A stretch of DNA of 64,000 bases from Alloascoidea africana (lineage: Eukaryota; Ascomycota; Alloascoideomycetes; Alloascoideales; Alloascoideaceae): contig JAKTTT010000038.1 of assembly GCA_030581615.1 (NCBI GenBank), positions 62,001-126,000 on the forward strand, read 5' to 3'. Positions 1-10,352 of this stretch are shown here, in pieces. The translations under genes were made by a program, and so were the position numbers. Under the pieces are notes generated by a model. The model was not told the DNA's origin. It saw nothing but the letters and a program-made list of their open reading frames with translations, and did no database searches. The first letter of the stretch is position 1; every line of letters starts with the position of its first letter.

Positions 1-2
1 GA

Positions 3-1349
3 GAAACGTTGGATGTCATGACTCTGGCTATCGGAGACGGTGCGAATGATGTTGCAATGATCCAGGCAGCTGACGTTGGTGTGGGTATTGCTGGAGAAGA
101 AGGAAGACAGGCTGTGATGTCTTCGGACTTTGCACTTGCGCAGTTTCGATTCTTGACAAGGCTTATTCTGGTTCATGGAAGATGGTCTTACAAACGTCTT
201 TCAGAAATGATTCCGTGTTTCTTTTACAAGAACATTGTCTTTACCGTTTCACTTTTCTGGTACTCTATTTACAACGACTTTGACGGATCGTATCTATTCG
301 AGTTTACCTACCTCATGCTCTACAATTTGTTTTTCACCTCACTTCCCGTCATTTTCATGGGCGTTCTGGACCAGGATGTATCAGATACGGTTTCGCTTTT
401 GATTCCTCAGTTGTACAGAACCGGCATATTGAGACAGGAATGGACGCAACAAAAGTTTTGGTGGTACATGTTTGATGGTCTCTACCAATCTGTCATTTCA
501 TTCTTTTTCCCCTATCTTCTCTACTATAAGGGTACTTTTACTAGTTATTCAGGATTGCCATTGGATCACAGGTATTCGATTGGTATTCTTGTTGCTGCGA
601 TTGCTTCCATCTCCTGTAATATTTATGTTCTTCTTCATCAATGCAATTGGGACTGGCTAAGCTATATCATTATCTGGTTCAGTATTCTGTTGTTGTTTTT
701 CTGGACTGGTGTTTGGGGCGCTTTTACCTATGCACAAGAGTTTTACAAGCTCGGTCCCAATCTTTATGGAAGTGCCATTTTCTGGGCTTGTTTGTTCCTC
801 GGTATTGTTGCATGTTTGCTGCCTAGGACATTTTACGATACAATTCAGAAAATTTATTTTCCCAAGGATATTGACATTGTTAGAGAAAGAATCAAACTAG
901 GCGAATTCAAGGGATATCCAGAACAAGGATATGACCCAACAGCACCGAAAGAATTGACGAGTGAAGATGAGCAGTTGGCGATTGATAACCCGAGTATTCT
1001 AATACAGCAGCAGCATGGCTCTGAGGTTCAACCACCAAATCCTATAGACCCAGCGGTGGATCCAGAGGCAGGAACTTCAAACGGAAATCGAAATCGAAAC
1101 CGAAACAAGAAAGATCGATCAAATTCTATTCTCAGAAGATACATCTACTCAAAACCAAACAAGCGAGTCATGTCTGGTCTTGCACCTCCTCCTCCTCCTT
1201 CAGAGATTTTCAATAGAATTAATCGCTCTGCAAGGACATCTCTAGATGGTCTTCGGTCGTCCATGGACCTTCCTGGATTGACACAAGCTCAAACGCTACT
1301 TTCGATCCATTCTAGAGGAACTGGCGGAGATGCTTTAAGTGGACATTGA
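3..1349 (+). CDS. DNF1: P4-type ATPase (phospholipid flippase), DNF1/DNF2-like, C-terminal part
   Basis: This is the 3' part of a gene that begins outside the window; 448 residues are visible. It starts just before the P-type ATPase hinge motif GDGAND (residues 11-16 of the fragment), which is followed by GVGIAGEEGRQAVMSSD and FRFLTRLILVHGRWSYKR, the signature of Dnf-type aminophospholipid flippases. About six hydrophobic segments follow (residues about 70-290), matching TM5-TM10, and then a hydrophilic cytosolic tail of about 150 residues with an Asn/Arg repeat and a short poly-Pro stretch. The family moves phosphatidylcholine and phosphatidylethanolamine from the outer to the cytosolic leaflet at the plasma membrane and Golgi, with a Cdc50/Lem3 partner. 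The N-terminal half, including the DKTG phosphorylation site, is not in view. The CTG codon at 24-26 encodes the conserved Leu of TLAIGDGAND. DNF1 versus DNF2 cannot be separated here. Confidence 0.93.
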   Translation, partial: ETLDVMTLAIGDGANDVAMIQAADVGVGIAGEEGRQAVMSSDFALAQFRFLTRLILVHGRWSYKRLSEMIPCFFYKNIVFTVSLFWYSIYNDFDGSYLFEFTYLMLYNLFFTSLPVIFMGVLDQDVSDTVSLLIPQLYRTGILRQEWTQQKFWWYMFDGLYQSVISFFFPYLLYYKGTFTSYSGLPLDHRYSIGILVAAIASISCNIYVLLHQCNWDWLSYIIIWFSILLLFFWTGVWGAFTYAQEFYKLGPNLYGSAIFWACLFLGIVACLLPRTFYDTIQKIYFPKDIDIVRERIKLGEFKGYPEQGYDPTAPKELTSEDEQLAIDNPSILIQQQHGSEVQPPNPIDPAVDPEAGTSNGNRNRNRNKKDRSNSILRRYIYSKPNKRVMSGLAPPPPPSEIFNRINRSARTSLDGLRSSMDLPGLTQAQTLLSIHSRGTGGDALSGH

Positions 1350-1785
1350 CCTTTATTCATCTAATCTTCCTCTTTATTGTTCTTTTCCTTCATGTTTAGA
1401 ATTGTAATTTTTTAGTCATTGTTCTTGCTTTATCTATTTTTGTCTGTTTTATAATGCTTTTCAATGTTTTTCCCTTTGTCTTCCTATCTTTTTTTTTTTA
1501 TCCCAAGAAACAAGTGTCACAATTGTGCCAAACACGAAATGCATCATGACCTATCTCGCTATTTACTTACTTCTTCTTTCTTCCTTTCTTCGTCACCGTG
1601 GACACTTCTCTTTTTCCATAACCAAATTTGTTTTGGTCTTCTTGCCCTGTAACGAGTTTATGCTCTCCTACAGACTTTTGTATCTTGTTATTTTTTGTTT
1701 GTAACATGAAGTTACTAGTGTGTATGCATTAGGATAGGTCTTTTGAATAATAATAGATATACTTGCTCCAATTTAGATTAATTCC
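1350..1785. other. Intergenic: 3' region of the flippase gene
   Basis: T-rich, AT-rich sequence with runs of T and no convincing coding potential. It probably holds the flippase 3' UTR and polyadenylation signals. The left end of the transposon relic follows. Confidence 0.5.
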
Positions 1786-2920
1786 CAAGCGAGCCAATCA
1801 TTTTCCACACTTCTACCAAACTCCTTACTTAACTACTACTTTCTTCTGCCACATAACATGTCTTCAAATTCTAAAGAAGCCAATCTCCTCATTGACATCC
1901 AGGCTATCAAACAAGTTACAAAACTCAGCATCCGGAAAGCTGCCCAGATCTACTCTGTTCCCAATTCAACACTACGCACTAGGATGAATGGAACCCGCGC
2001 TCGCGCTGATACTCCTGCCAATTCAATGAGATAAAGTCTGCTATGTTAGGGCTTGGGTGATATCCACTCCGGGTAAGCTCAGTCTATAGCTATATAAGTA
2101 GTTAGATCCCCATTCTATAGCAATTCAGCAGCTATGTGTGTGAATCGCTGACCCCTAGCTTCCTCCGGACCTAACATGCTAGAAGAGGAGACCCTAGTCA
2201 AGTTCATTCTTGGTATCAGAGGATTTTCTCCCCGCCTCTCTAGTGTTGAAGATATGGTCAATCTCCTGCTCGCAGAGCACTGGGCTACACACTTCGTCAA
2301 GCGACAACCAGAGCTCAAGACACGATTTAATCGCGCATACGACTACCAAAGGGCCCAATGCGACGATCCAGACGCGATAAACGCGTGGTTTCGGCTTGTG
2401 GCGAATATGAGAGCCAAGTATGGTGTTGCTGACGGATTCCTACAATTTTGATGAGACTGGCTTTATGCTGGGCGTGATATCATCTTGCATGGTTGTTACA
2501 GGTACCGAAAGACGGGGAAAGGCAAAGGCATGGATCACAGTTATACTGGGCATCAACGCTGAGGTGGTAGACCCCCTTCACGATGATGAACGGCGGAAGC
2601 GCCCAACCTTCAGCATTGATGCGCTGGATAACTGTGACCCATTCTCGATTCCCAGGCTGTAATGACCGTGCAAGATGATATCACGCCCATCATGAATCCT
2701 GTCTCGTCAAAGTTGTAGAAATCCGCATCAGCAACACCATGTTGGGAACAGAGTAGATCTGGGCAGCTTTCCGGATGCTGAGTTTCGTATTTTGTTTGAT
2801 AGCCTGGATTTCAAGGAGGAGATTGGCTTCTTTAGAATTTGAAGACATGTTATGTGGCAGAAGAAAGTAGTAGTTAAGTAAGGAGTTTGGTAGAATTGTG
2901 GAAAGTGATTGGCTCGCTTG
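1786..2920. mobile_element. Palindromic Fot1/pogo-type DNA transposon relic
   Basis: Two truncated copies of one transposon lie tail to tail. The outer arms, 1786-1964 and 2742-2920, are inverted copies of about 179 bp with seven mismatches by eye (about 96% identity). Each begins with the transposon 5' end and encodes the start of a pogo-type transposase (psq-like helix-turn-helix, KLSIRKAAQIYSVPNSTL). The left copy runs to about 2563 and encodes LEEETLVKFILGIRGFSPR, FVKRQPELK, YDYQRAQCDDP and then NFDETGF, the first catalytic Asp block of Fot1/pogo DDE enzymes. The inverted right copy has an internal deletion joining the helix-turn-helix part to the same NFDETGFMMGVI block, then NREWVTVI and INAEGWALPPFII. 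The copies meet at 2558-2563 (GCTGAG), a hexamer expected at that point in both. All sequence 3' of the first catalytic third is absent, so no transposase can be made. Confidence 0.85.
1858..2662 (+). pseudogene. Fot1/pogo transposase fragment, left copy
   Basis: The ATG at 1858 opens a reading frame with a psq-type helix-turn-helix and stops at 2034. About 140 bp without matching coding sequence follow. The same frame resumes near 2170 with the CENP-B-type DNA-binding half (LEEETLVKF, LLLAEHWATHFVKRQPELKTRF, YDYQRAQCDDPDAINAWFRL, AKYGVAD) and stops at 2451. The catalytic block DSYNFDETGFMLGV continues in the +1 frame from about 2432, so at least one stop and one frameshift separate the parts. 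The third fragment ends where the inverted right copy begins. Fot1/pogo transposases are about 500-550 residues; only the first half is represented. It is a dead gene in a plain DNA transposon. Confidence 0.8.
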
Positions 2921-3252
2921 TGAAGTACGTTATGCGGATAGCCTGAAGAGATGAGGAAGAGGGTTGATTGAGTTTAAAACTTATAGAATAACCACACAAC
3001 TAGTAAACCATAATAAGCAAATGTAATGACGTTTGATAAAAAAACGTGAAAGAAATTGACATCTGGAGATCCAGTTTTCTGACCCATATACGCTAATTTA
3101 TTTGTCCTGGTAAATGGTTGTGTCTTCTGGGTCGGGACTCCCTATATGCCAATCAAGATCTGACATCCTCCTCCATCCATATACTTCTTCTCCTTGTCAT
3201 CTTCTTTCTTCCTCTACACTCCAATCCAAAAAAACCAAGCAAACGAAGAGAA
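2921..3252. other. Intergenic: presumed DAK1 promoter
   Basis: AT-rich sequence between the transposon relic and DAK1, with a C/T-rich stretch at 3167-3225 directly before the start codon, as is common in yeast leaders. The frame of DAK1 stays open upstream of its ATG but offers only non-ATG starts. Confidence 0.4.
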
Positions 3253-5031
3253 ATGAGCAGCAAGACTTTTAGCATTCCTAACAACGTCCACACAGCCCTC
3301 CGTGGCCTGGCCAAGTCCAATCCTGCAATTGAGTTGATAGAACAAGAGAGAGTTGTCTACCTTCCAACGACAGCCGGTGCAAAGCAAAAGGTAACGCTAC
3401 TTTCCGGGGGAGGCTCTGGCCACGAACCTCTCCACGCGGGCTTTGTAGGTCATGGCATGTTGAACGCCGCTGTTTCCGGTGACATTTTTGCTTCACCATC
3501 CACGAAGCAGATCTCTGCGGGGCTAGGCGCAATTCGAAGCGAGAAGGGGACACTTCTCATCGTGAAGAACTACACGGGGGATATCCTCCACTTTGGTCTC
3601 GCCGCAGAGAGGGCCAAGGCTAAGGGTCACAGTGTCGAGGTCGTCGTCGTCGCTGATGACGTTGCGGTCGGCCGTGAAAAGGGGCAATTGGTCGGCCGCC
3701 GCGGTTTGGCCGGAACGGTCCTGGTCCACAAGACAGCTGGCGCTGCTGTGGCATCAATTGAGGACATCTCGCTTGAGGAAGTGGCTGTTTTTGCAAAAGC
3801 CGTCATTGAAAACACAGTGACGATTGGGTCTTCGTTAGAGCATTGCCATGTGCCTGGACACAAGTTCGAAGTGGCTCTTGGGTCCGATGAGATTGAAATT
3901 GGAATGGGCATCCACAACGAAGCGGGAGTGCAGAAGGTGTCTCCGATCCCAGACATTGAGACTCTGTTGACAAGAGACATGTTCCCCAAGTTGCTGTCGC
4001 CAGAAGATAAATCGCGATACTACGTTCCTTGGACCAAATCTGACGAGTTTTTACTGCTTGTCAACAACCTTGGAGGTCTCTCAAACCTCGATGTGCTGGG
4101 GATTACCGAAATCGCAACCAAGGTGTTGGAAAAAGAATACTCAATTGTGCCAGTGAGAACTCTCAGTGGCACCTACATCACTGCTCTGGACGGGCCGGGC
4201 TTCAGCATCACGCTGTTGAACCTGACACGCACTGACGCTGCCATTGGAACAAAGTACGGCAAGAAGGCCGTTGGCGCGCTGTCCCTGATCGATTTGCCTA
4301 CAGATGCACCAGGGTGGATCAATCTAGGGAAAGTTGTGCCGTCGCAGGATCGTTTGAAGCCTAGTGTTTCAACCAAGGACAGTCTTCCAAGCCCAGCGGG
4401 AAAGTTTGACAAGAGTGTGTTCACCAAAAGTCTCGAACAGGGACTTTTGAGTCTTATTGAGGCTGAACCCATCATCACGAAATACGACACAATTGCCGGA
4501 GATGGCGACTGTGGATTGACTTTGCAGCAGGGCGCAACAGCTATCCTGGGTGCGATCAAAGATGGGAAACTGCCCTTGGACTCTGCGAGCGAAACGGTCC
4601 ATTCGATTGCAGAGATTGTAGAGGACTCTATGGGTGGCACTTCAGGCGGCCTCTATTCGATTTTGCTCTCAGGGTTGGTCCAAGGGATCCAAAAGCACGT
4701 TTCTTCTCCTGATGACCAGATAACAATCCAGACACTGGCAGCGTCGCTCAACATTGCACTGGAAACACTATACAAGTACACAAAGGCGCGTCCTGGCGAC
4801 AGGACGATGGTCGACGCAATTGCGCCTTTTATCAAAGACCTGGACAGAACGCATGACTTTGCCCTGGCGGTGGCTTCGGCCAAAGACGGACTCGAAAACA
4901 CAAAGAGGCAGCGAGCCAAGTTTGGCAGAGCTTCCTATGTCAGCGATGACGTTTTACAAGAGGATTCTATTCCTGACCCTGGTGCATACGGTGTTTGGTC
5001 CTTCTTGGAAGGAGTAGCCAAGAGCCTTTAA
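3253..5031 (+). CDS. DAK1: Dihydroxyacetone kinase (DhaK-DhaL fusion)
   Basis: The 592-residue product is the usual length of fungal Dak1/Dak2. It phosphorylates dihydroxyacetone with ATP in the cytosol, feeding glycerol carbon into glycolysis and removing toxic dihydroxyacetone. The N-terminal DhaK domain (about 1-340) shows GGGSGHEPLHAGFVG at residues about 50-64, NYTGD at about 105 and MGIHNEAG with His at about 221. By family knowledge the GSGHEP His and the NYTGD Asp act in catalysis, and the GIH.EAG His binds the substrate covalently. The C-terminal DhaL ATP-binding domain (about 395-590) has AGDGDCG near 415-421 (Mg-ATP site), then DSMGGTSGGLYS and RPGDRTMVDA. ATG 3253 is chosen because family N-termini start there (MSSKTFSIPN); upstream in-frame codons lack an ATG and encode Leu-rich filler. 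No intron. Confidence 0.97.
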   Translation: MSSKTFSIPNNVHTALRGLAKSNPAIELIEQERVVYLPTTAGAKQKVTLLSGGGSGHEPLHAGFVGHGMLNAAVSGDIFASPSTKQISAGLGAIRSEKGTLLIVKNYTGDILHFGLAAERAKAKGHSVEVVVVADDVAVGREKGQLVGRRGLAGTVLVHKTAGAAVASIEDISLEEVAVFAKAVIENTVTIGSSLEHCHVPGHKFEVALGSDEIEIGMGIHNEAGVQKVSPIPDIETLLTRDMFPKLLSPEDKSRYYVPWTKSDEFLLLVNNLGGLSNLDVLGITEIATKVLEKEYSIVPVRTLSGTYITALDGPGFSITLLNLTRTDAAIGTKYGKKAVGALSLIDLPTDAPGWINLGKVVPSQDRLKPSVSTKDSLPSPAGKFDKSVFTKSLEQGLLSLIEAEPIITKYDTIAGDGDCGLTLQQGATAILGAIKDGKLPLDSASETVHSIAEIVEDSMGGTSGGLYSILLSGLVQGIQKHVSSPDDQITIQTLAASLNIALETLYKYTKARPGDRTMVDAIAPFIKDLDRTHDFALAVASAKDGLENTKRQRAKFGRASYVSDDVLQEDSIPDPGAYGVWSFLEGVAKSL

Positions 5032-5972
5032 GCGTAGCTTTAAGCGTTGCTTTAGCTCTCCGATCGTTTAGTATATATATATTTGCAGTTTCTATTAAGT
5101 CGTTTAAAAGTACTGGTAAGGTTTTTCATGTTCTCAGTGTAACCCAATCAGCACCTCTAGGATCCGGTTTATCTACAAGGATGCCATTCCGATCCCATCA
5201 TCGTTCCCGAGTGACCGCCCGTAAAAATTAAATCATCGGCGTAGCATGGCGTTGGAATTGAATTACTTTGGGACTCGTCCCGTTGGCCTTTTGGGAGAAT
5301 CGAATCTACAACCGCATGGGCATTAAACAGCAGCGTGCTTGCTCTCGCTTTCTTCCAACAGGGCATGCCAGAACAGAGCTGGGCATCGTGGACAACTTGC
5401 ACCCGCGACCAGGCTCAACTTCTTATCAAACCCAGTCGTCGTCTTCGAGTTCTCGTCCTGGGTTCCTGGTACGAAAGAAACGGGTGGTGGGGGTGAATAA
5501 TTCCGCTGCAGGATCGCGGGGGAGGGGCAGGTGGGGCAGGCATGGCGCGGATAAATGGACTCCCATATATGAGTTTTTTCCCTGTCCCGTGGGCCTTGGG
5601 CCTGGCCGTTTGCGCCACGTCCGATAGTCCGTTCCGCGGCCGGCTAACGGTTATCTCGGAGGAGCGCGAGGCGAGCGTAGGCGCAAGTGCCAGTGCGAGT
5701 GCCAGTGCGAGTGCGAGTGCGAGTGCGAATGCCAGCATCAGCGATGGAAAGCGTAAAAAATAACACAAATTGTGGGGTATATCCACGTCCATATCTGGCT
5801 ATCTGTCTGGATTTACTGCTTCTGCCAGCATTTTGACCCAGGACTAACGGAAACAGACAGAAAGATATAGGACCAGGATATTATCTCTACAAGCATCAAA
5901 TCCCATTGTGATTTTGCTTTTAAAAAGGTTTCGTCCCCCTTTACCTGTTTGTTTCCTTCCTGTGAATCAACA
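5032..5972. other. Intergenic with a GC-rich block and a hexanucleotide repeat
   Basis: 941 bp between DAK1 and YAT2. The region 5400-5740 is unusually GC-rich and contains a GNCAGTGCGAGT-type tandem run at 5683-5734. A pyrimidine-rich leader precedes the YAT2 start. I see no gene; open frames here come from the repeat and the base composition. Confidence 0.5.
5683..5734 (+). repeat. Hexanucleotide tandem repeat (GTGCGA/GTGCCA)
   Basis: About eight imperfect 6-bp units in noncoding DNA, with alternating GAGTGC and CAGTGC units. Confidence 0.85.
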
Positions 5973-8282
5973 ATGCCAGAGACCACATTTGCCAACCAAG
6001 ACAAGCTTCGACGACTGCCTATTCCTAATATCCATGACACATGTGAACGATACCTAGCGGCTCTGAAACCGCTCCAGACGACAGAAGAACATCTCGAAAC
6101 TGTGGCAGCGGTGAAAGAGTTTCTCGATACTTCTGGCCCCCTGCTGAACGAGGAGTTGATAAAGTATTCCGAAAACAGATCCTCCTTCATTGAACAGTTT
6201 TGGTACGACTCCTATCTCAACTACGACAGTCCTGTTGTCCTGAATCTGAATCCCTTTTTCCTTCTTGAGGACGACCCAACTCCAGCCCAATCTTCACAGG
6301 TGAGCCGAGCGGCCGCTCTCACAACCTCCTCTTTGCGCTTTGTCAGAGCTCTTCGAAGAGAAGAACTTCCTCCCGACAAGATTCGCGGTGTGCCCCTGTG
6401 TATGTACCAGTATTCACGACTCTTTGGAAGTTCCCGAATCCCCACAAATGGTGGTTGTGTGATGCAATCAGATATCACATCCAGGCACATTATCGTCATT
6501 TGTCGATCCCAGTTCTACTGGTTTGACGTGCTCGATGACAACAATGATCTGATAATGACGGAAAAAGATCTGGCTCTGAACTTTCAGACTATCATGGACG
6601 ATGCTGCCACGACTCCTATCGCAGAGGCTGCGAAAAATGCCTTTGGTATCCTGACCACCGAGAACAGACGTATCTGGGCAAACATTCGCGATGACCTGAC
6701 CAAGACAGAGGAGTCTCTGAACTACGACAACTTGCAAGTCATTGACAATGCGCTTTTCATCGTGTGTTTGGATCACCTCGAGTTGAAAGAGCTCTCAGAC
6801 CTGTCCAAAAACATGCTTTGTGGTATCTCAAAACTCGACAAGGGTGTCCAGGTCGGAACGTGCACAAACAGATGGTACGACAAGATCCAGATCATTGTGA
6901 CCAAAAATGCAAAAGCTGGTATCAACTTTGAACACACTGGTGTCGACGGCCATACCGTTCTTCGATTTGTTTCTGACATTTACACAGACTCCATTCTCAA
7001 ATTCGCACAGACTATCAATGGCGCTGCTCCTAGTCTATGGCACTCAACTTCGCCCGACCCTTCGAAACGAGATCCCAATTCGTTTGGAGACGTTATCACA
7101 ACTCCCAGAAAGCTGGAATGGGACATGTCCCCGGACCTACTTCTCTCACTACGATTTGCCGAGACACGAATCGCAGATCTGATCCAGCAGAACGAATTTG
7201 TGTGTCTTGATTTTAACCATTATGGCATGAACCAGATCAAACGGATGGGCTATTCACCAGATGCGTTTGTTCAGATGGGATTCCAGGCCGCTTACTACGC
7301 TCTTTACGGGAAAGTTGAGGGCACTTATGAACCCGCCATGACAAAGCAATTTCTACACGGAAGAACAGAGGCTGTGCGAAGTGTTTCCATGGAAAGTGTA
7401 AACTTTGTTCGCAAGTTCTGTGAAAACGTTACCGCCAGTGAGAAATTGGACTCTTTGAGAAAGGGCTGCGAAAGACATGTTAAGACCACCAGAGCCTGCT
7501 CCCAAGGTTTGGGCCAGGATAGACATCTCTATGCTCTGTTCTGTATCTGGAGGCGCTACTTTGAGGACGCGAGACAGGAATCAGAGGACGGTGGTTCTCC
7601 TGGATCCCACTCAGATAGCTCTTCCACAGTCGCTGGAGGAGGAAGTCCAGAGTCGGTATCTGGCACTGGAAAGAGCAAGATCTCGTCCAGGGTGATCCCA
7701 CCAATCTTTGCAGATGGTGGTTGGGATAAACTGAACCATACGGTTCTCTCAACCTCCAACTGTGGTAATCCTTCCCTTCGCATCTTTGGCTTTGGTCCAG
7801 TTTCTGCAGAGGGCTTTGGACTCGGTTACATCATCAAGGAGAACTCGATTGTCATTTGTGCAAGCTCGAAGCACCGCCAGACACGACGATACCTGGATAC
7901 TCTCAGTTCATACTTCCTCGAGGTCAGGAACCTGTGGAAGGAATCGGTCCCCAACAAGCCATCTTTTGGAACAAGAGCACGATCTCATGAGCGCAGAAGA
8001 GTGGATTCCTCTCAAGGATCACTTTTGCAACCATCCTCGGATCGTGGCAGATTGGGTAGGTCTCTTCAGACAGGTTCATCTAGAGATGCTCTTGGCAAGT
8101 CCGGAGGAGGCAAAGAAGATGAAGAGCCCATGAATTATCTACTCGGTGGATATGGATATTTTGATGTTGGAGATTTCGAAATCAGATCAAGAGGTTCTTC
8201 ACCCGAGCCTCCATATAGCCGTCATCTTTCAAAACTTTCCCGAAAAGAGATTGGAAGGAAACTGCGACTTGCGGAGTACTAA
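5973..8282 (+). CDS. YAT2: Carnitine O-acetyltransferase, YAT2/FacC type
   Basis: The 769-residue single-exon protein transfers acetyl groups between CoA and carnitine, letting acetyl units cross organelle membranes during growth on acetate, ethanol or fatty acids. The N-terminus has LPIPNIHDTCERYLAALKPL, then FIEQFWYDSYLNY and NLNPFFLLEDDP, as in choline/carnitine acyltransferases. The catalytic His lies in NFEHTGVDGH (His about 321), and CDFNHYGMNQIKRMGYSPDAFVQMGFQAAYY is near residues 410-435. A Ser/Gly-rich insert (about 525-560) and a Ser/Arg-rich C-terminal extension make it longer than Cat2 (about 670 residues) and closer to Yat2/FacC. There is no mitochondrial presequence and the C-terminus (LRLAEY) is not a peroxisomal signal, so a cytosolic form is inferred. 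ATG 5973 gives a family-like start; the frame upstream has only a TTG. Confidence 0.93.
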   Translation: MPETTFANQDKLRRLPIPNIHDTCERYLAALKPLQTTEEHLETVAAVKEFLDTSGPLLNEELIKYSENRSSFIEQFWYDSYLNYDSPVVLNLNPFFLLEDDPTPAQSSQVSRAAALTTSSLRFVRALRREELPPDKIRGVPLCMYQYSRLFGSSRIPTNGGCVMQSDITSRHIIVICRSQFYWFDVLDDNNDLIMTEKDLALNFQTIMDDAATTPIAEAAKNAFGILTTENRRIWANIRDDLTKTEESLNYDNLQVIDNALFIVCLDHLELKELSDLSKNMLCGISKLDKGVQVGTCTNRWYDKIQIIVTKNAKAGINFEHTGVDGHTVLRFVSDIYTDSILKFAQTINGAAPSLWHSTSPDPSKRDPNSFGDVITTPRKLEWDMSPDLLLSLRFAETRIADLIQQNEFVCLDFNHYGMNQIKRMGYSPDAFVQMGFQAAYYALYGKVEGTYEPAMTKQFLHGRTEAVRSVSMESVNFVRKFCENVTASEKLDSLRKGCERHVKTTRACSQGLGQDRHLYALFCIWRRYFEDARQESEDGGSPGSHSDSSSTVAGGGSPESVSGTGKSKISSRVIPPIFADGGWDKLNHTVLSTSNCGNPSLRIFGFGPVSAEGFGLGYIIKENSIVICASSKHRQTRRYLDTLSSYFLEVRNLWKESVPNKPSFGTRARSHERRRVDSSQGSLLQPSSDRGRLGRSLQTGSSRDALGKSGGGKEDEEPMNYLLGGYGYFDVGDFEIRSRGSSPEPPYSRHLSKLSRKEIGRKLRLAEY

Positions 8283-8692
8283 ACACTAAAACTACATTTC
8301 ACTTTTTCTCCCTTCCCCCACATTTTCCTATTTTGGCATCTTGTTTTGTTGGTTTTTAGTTAGACAATAAAATATAAAATAAAATATTACGTTTATCCAA
8401 AAGAGCTTGTCATTCAGTGTACGTGTTTGAATGTTTTTATCACATCTATTAGAGAAAAAATAGTACACCAAAAGATAACAAACAGGGTTGCCATAAGAAA
8501 TAAAAAAAAAAGTATAACAAGTGTGCAACGCAACTTAAAAAAACAGAGAATAAAAATAAAAATAAAAATATAAAAACCCCGATGCTAAGAGCGATGTCAA
8601 AGTCAAATCAAGTAAGCCAGTCGATGATCACAAAAGAAAAAACAAAATAAAGGTATCGCATAAGATGGTGCCATTATATGGAAACAATGCCT
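8283..8692. other. Intergenic between convergent YAT2 and PEX13
   Basis: Very AT-rich with A-runs and AAAATA-type repeats near 8550-8570. It presumably holds the polyadenylation regions of both genes. No coding signal seen. Confidence 0.5.
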
Positions 8693-10042
8693 CTAATCTT
8701 TTGCTGAGACTTCCTGGATCGGTTCAATCTTCTCTTTTTTGCCACTATCATCTCCTTTAACTTTTTCTGCCGCTTCAATTAATCGCTGGATGGGTTCTAG
8801 ATAAGTCCGGGGAACGTATCCCACCCTTCCATCTCTCGTTCTTGCTTTCCACCATTCGTTTGAATTTCCTGAAGGATCTTGTTTTGAGAGAATTGCAACG
8901 AGCTCTCCCTTCTGTACGGTCAGCTCCACTTGTGGGTTTTCGGCAACAAAGTCGTACTGAGCTCTGAAAAACTCTAGCTTTGTAGGGTCTATCTGAGCGC
9001 CTTCATCTTGAGGGTTGAAGATTGGATTTCCATTTTCATCGAAGGTCATATTTGGATTCTGCGCCGCAATCGCTTTGATCACCTTGTTGAGCAAATAAGG
9101 GAATCCGAACACGGCAGCGAGGAAAAATAGAAGGGGTTTGAAAGAGGGTCTTGGTTGGTTTGGATCTACGCCTCCATTGCCCTGTAGCTTACGAGCTTCA
9201 AACTTTGCAAACTCCTCTCTGTTGATCTTTAAGTCTGGTGTGTATCGTCTCCCAGTAAGCTTGCAAAGGATCTTCTTGATCCACCGGGCCACGGCAAATA
9301 TCCCCAAGACTGAGCCGAGAACATTTTTCAAATGGCCAAACTGCTCGGCAACAGAAACCATGGCGAAGAAGGATGAATGAGTAGCCATATAGGTGGACTC
9401 AAGCATTTGGGCCATGCCCCCAACAGCTCCCACAATACCCTCCAAAAGATGGAATGCAGCTGCAGTGCTGTTTGCTAGGCCATTTACTCCATTCGGATTC
9501 ATGCCATTGGGATTCATGCCATTCATTCCAAATCCGCCAGCACCATAGCCGCCGTAGCCTCCATAACCTCCTCCGAGCCCAGATCCAAACCCTCCGTAGC
9601 TACCACCGTAGCCACCACCGTAGCCACCTCCAAACCCACCGTACGAGCTGCCGTACATATTTGAGCCGAATCTATTGTACCCTGTGGAATAAGGCGATGT
9701 GGATGAGTACATGCTGTCGTAGCCGCCTCCTGTAGCAGCCCCCATCGAATAAGGGTTTGAAATGGATGAATTAAGGGGTGCCGGCCGCTCCGGAAGCTCA
9801 GAAGAGTTTGATGCTGGAGTTGAGGTTGTGCTGGTTGTATTTGTGACCGTGGCTGTTGACGAGGTTGGGTTCATAGAGATTGTCGGACATCGGCTCGTGG
9901 ACACTATTATGCCTTGAAAGCTCGTTAGCAAACACAATGCTCTAACCAAGCATAATAAGTAAAAATATCACGCCGTATACTCACTGGACCCATTATCGGA
10001 CGCAGTCTCCCATGGCTTCGCTCGTGGCACCGTCATGGGCAT
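8693..10042 (-). CDS. PEX13: Peroxin-13, peroxisomal import docking protein
   Basis: Two exons, 10042-9985 and 9912-8693, encode 425 residues. The 72-bp intron (9913-9984) has GTGAGT, a GCTAAC branch site and CAAG at the 3' end. Splicing joins MPMTVPRAKPWETASDNGS in frame to the rest, restoring the N-terminal KPWE motif typical of Pex13. A Gly/Tyr/Ser-rich region (GGYGGGYGG-type repeats, residues about 85-150) is followed by two hydrophobic segments (about 175-225 and 255-285) and an SH3 domain (about 333-400, with AQYDF, KGELVAIL, WWKARTRDGRVGYVP). In the family, the SH3 domain binds Pex14 and Pex5, and the protein is part of the pore for matrix-protein import. It is divergent from SRM1, and a TCACGTGA palindrome lies 97 bp upstream of the ATG. 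The second ATG (10036) could also be used. Confidence 0.95.
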
Positions 10043-10352
10043 TGCAAAGTAGTCTTGAGAGTGTACAATCAGAGGGAAAAAAAGTGGAGAACCCGCCGTG
10101 ACCGTGACAAAACGAATACATCCACACACCCCTCTCGATCACGTGACAGGGTCGGTGGCCCCCGCCCTCGGGCTTGCTCGACCAGAAATGGTACACTTGA
10201 TGTGGGATCTGCTTTCTCACCCATACATCTCCTGATCGATTGAAAAAAAAAAAAGGTAAACAAGCAGAGCTCTTTTGACTATTGAAATACAAAGCCCTGT
10301 GCCAACAAAAGCTGACCAAGCAGGAACAACAAACATAGAATAAATAATCGGA
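10043..10352. other. Divergent promoter region PEX13/SRM1
   Basis: 310 bp shared by two divergent genes, holding a TCACGTGA palindrome (10139-10146) and an A-run at 10242-10254 before SRM1. No gene. Confidence 0.55.
10139..10146 (+). promoter_or_regulatory. TCACGTGA palindrome, candidate Cbf1-type bHLH site
   Basis: A perfect 8-bp palindrome containing the CACGTG E-box. It lies 97 bp from the PEX13 start codon and 207 bp from the SRM1 start. Cbf1 and Pho4 bind this core in yeasts; which factor acts here is inference. Confidence 0.5.
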
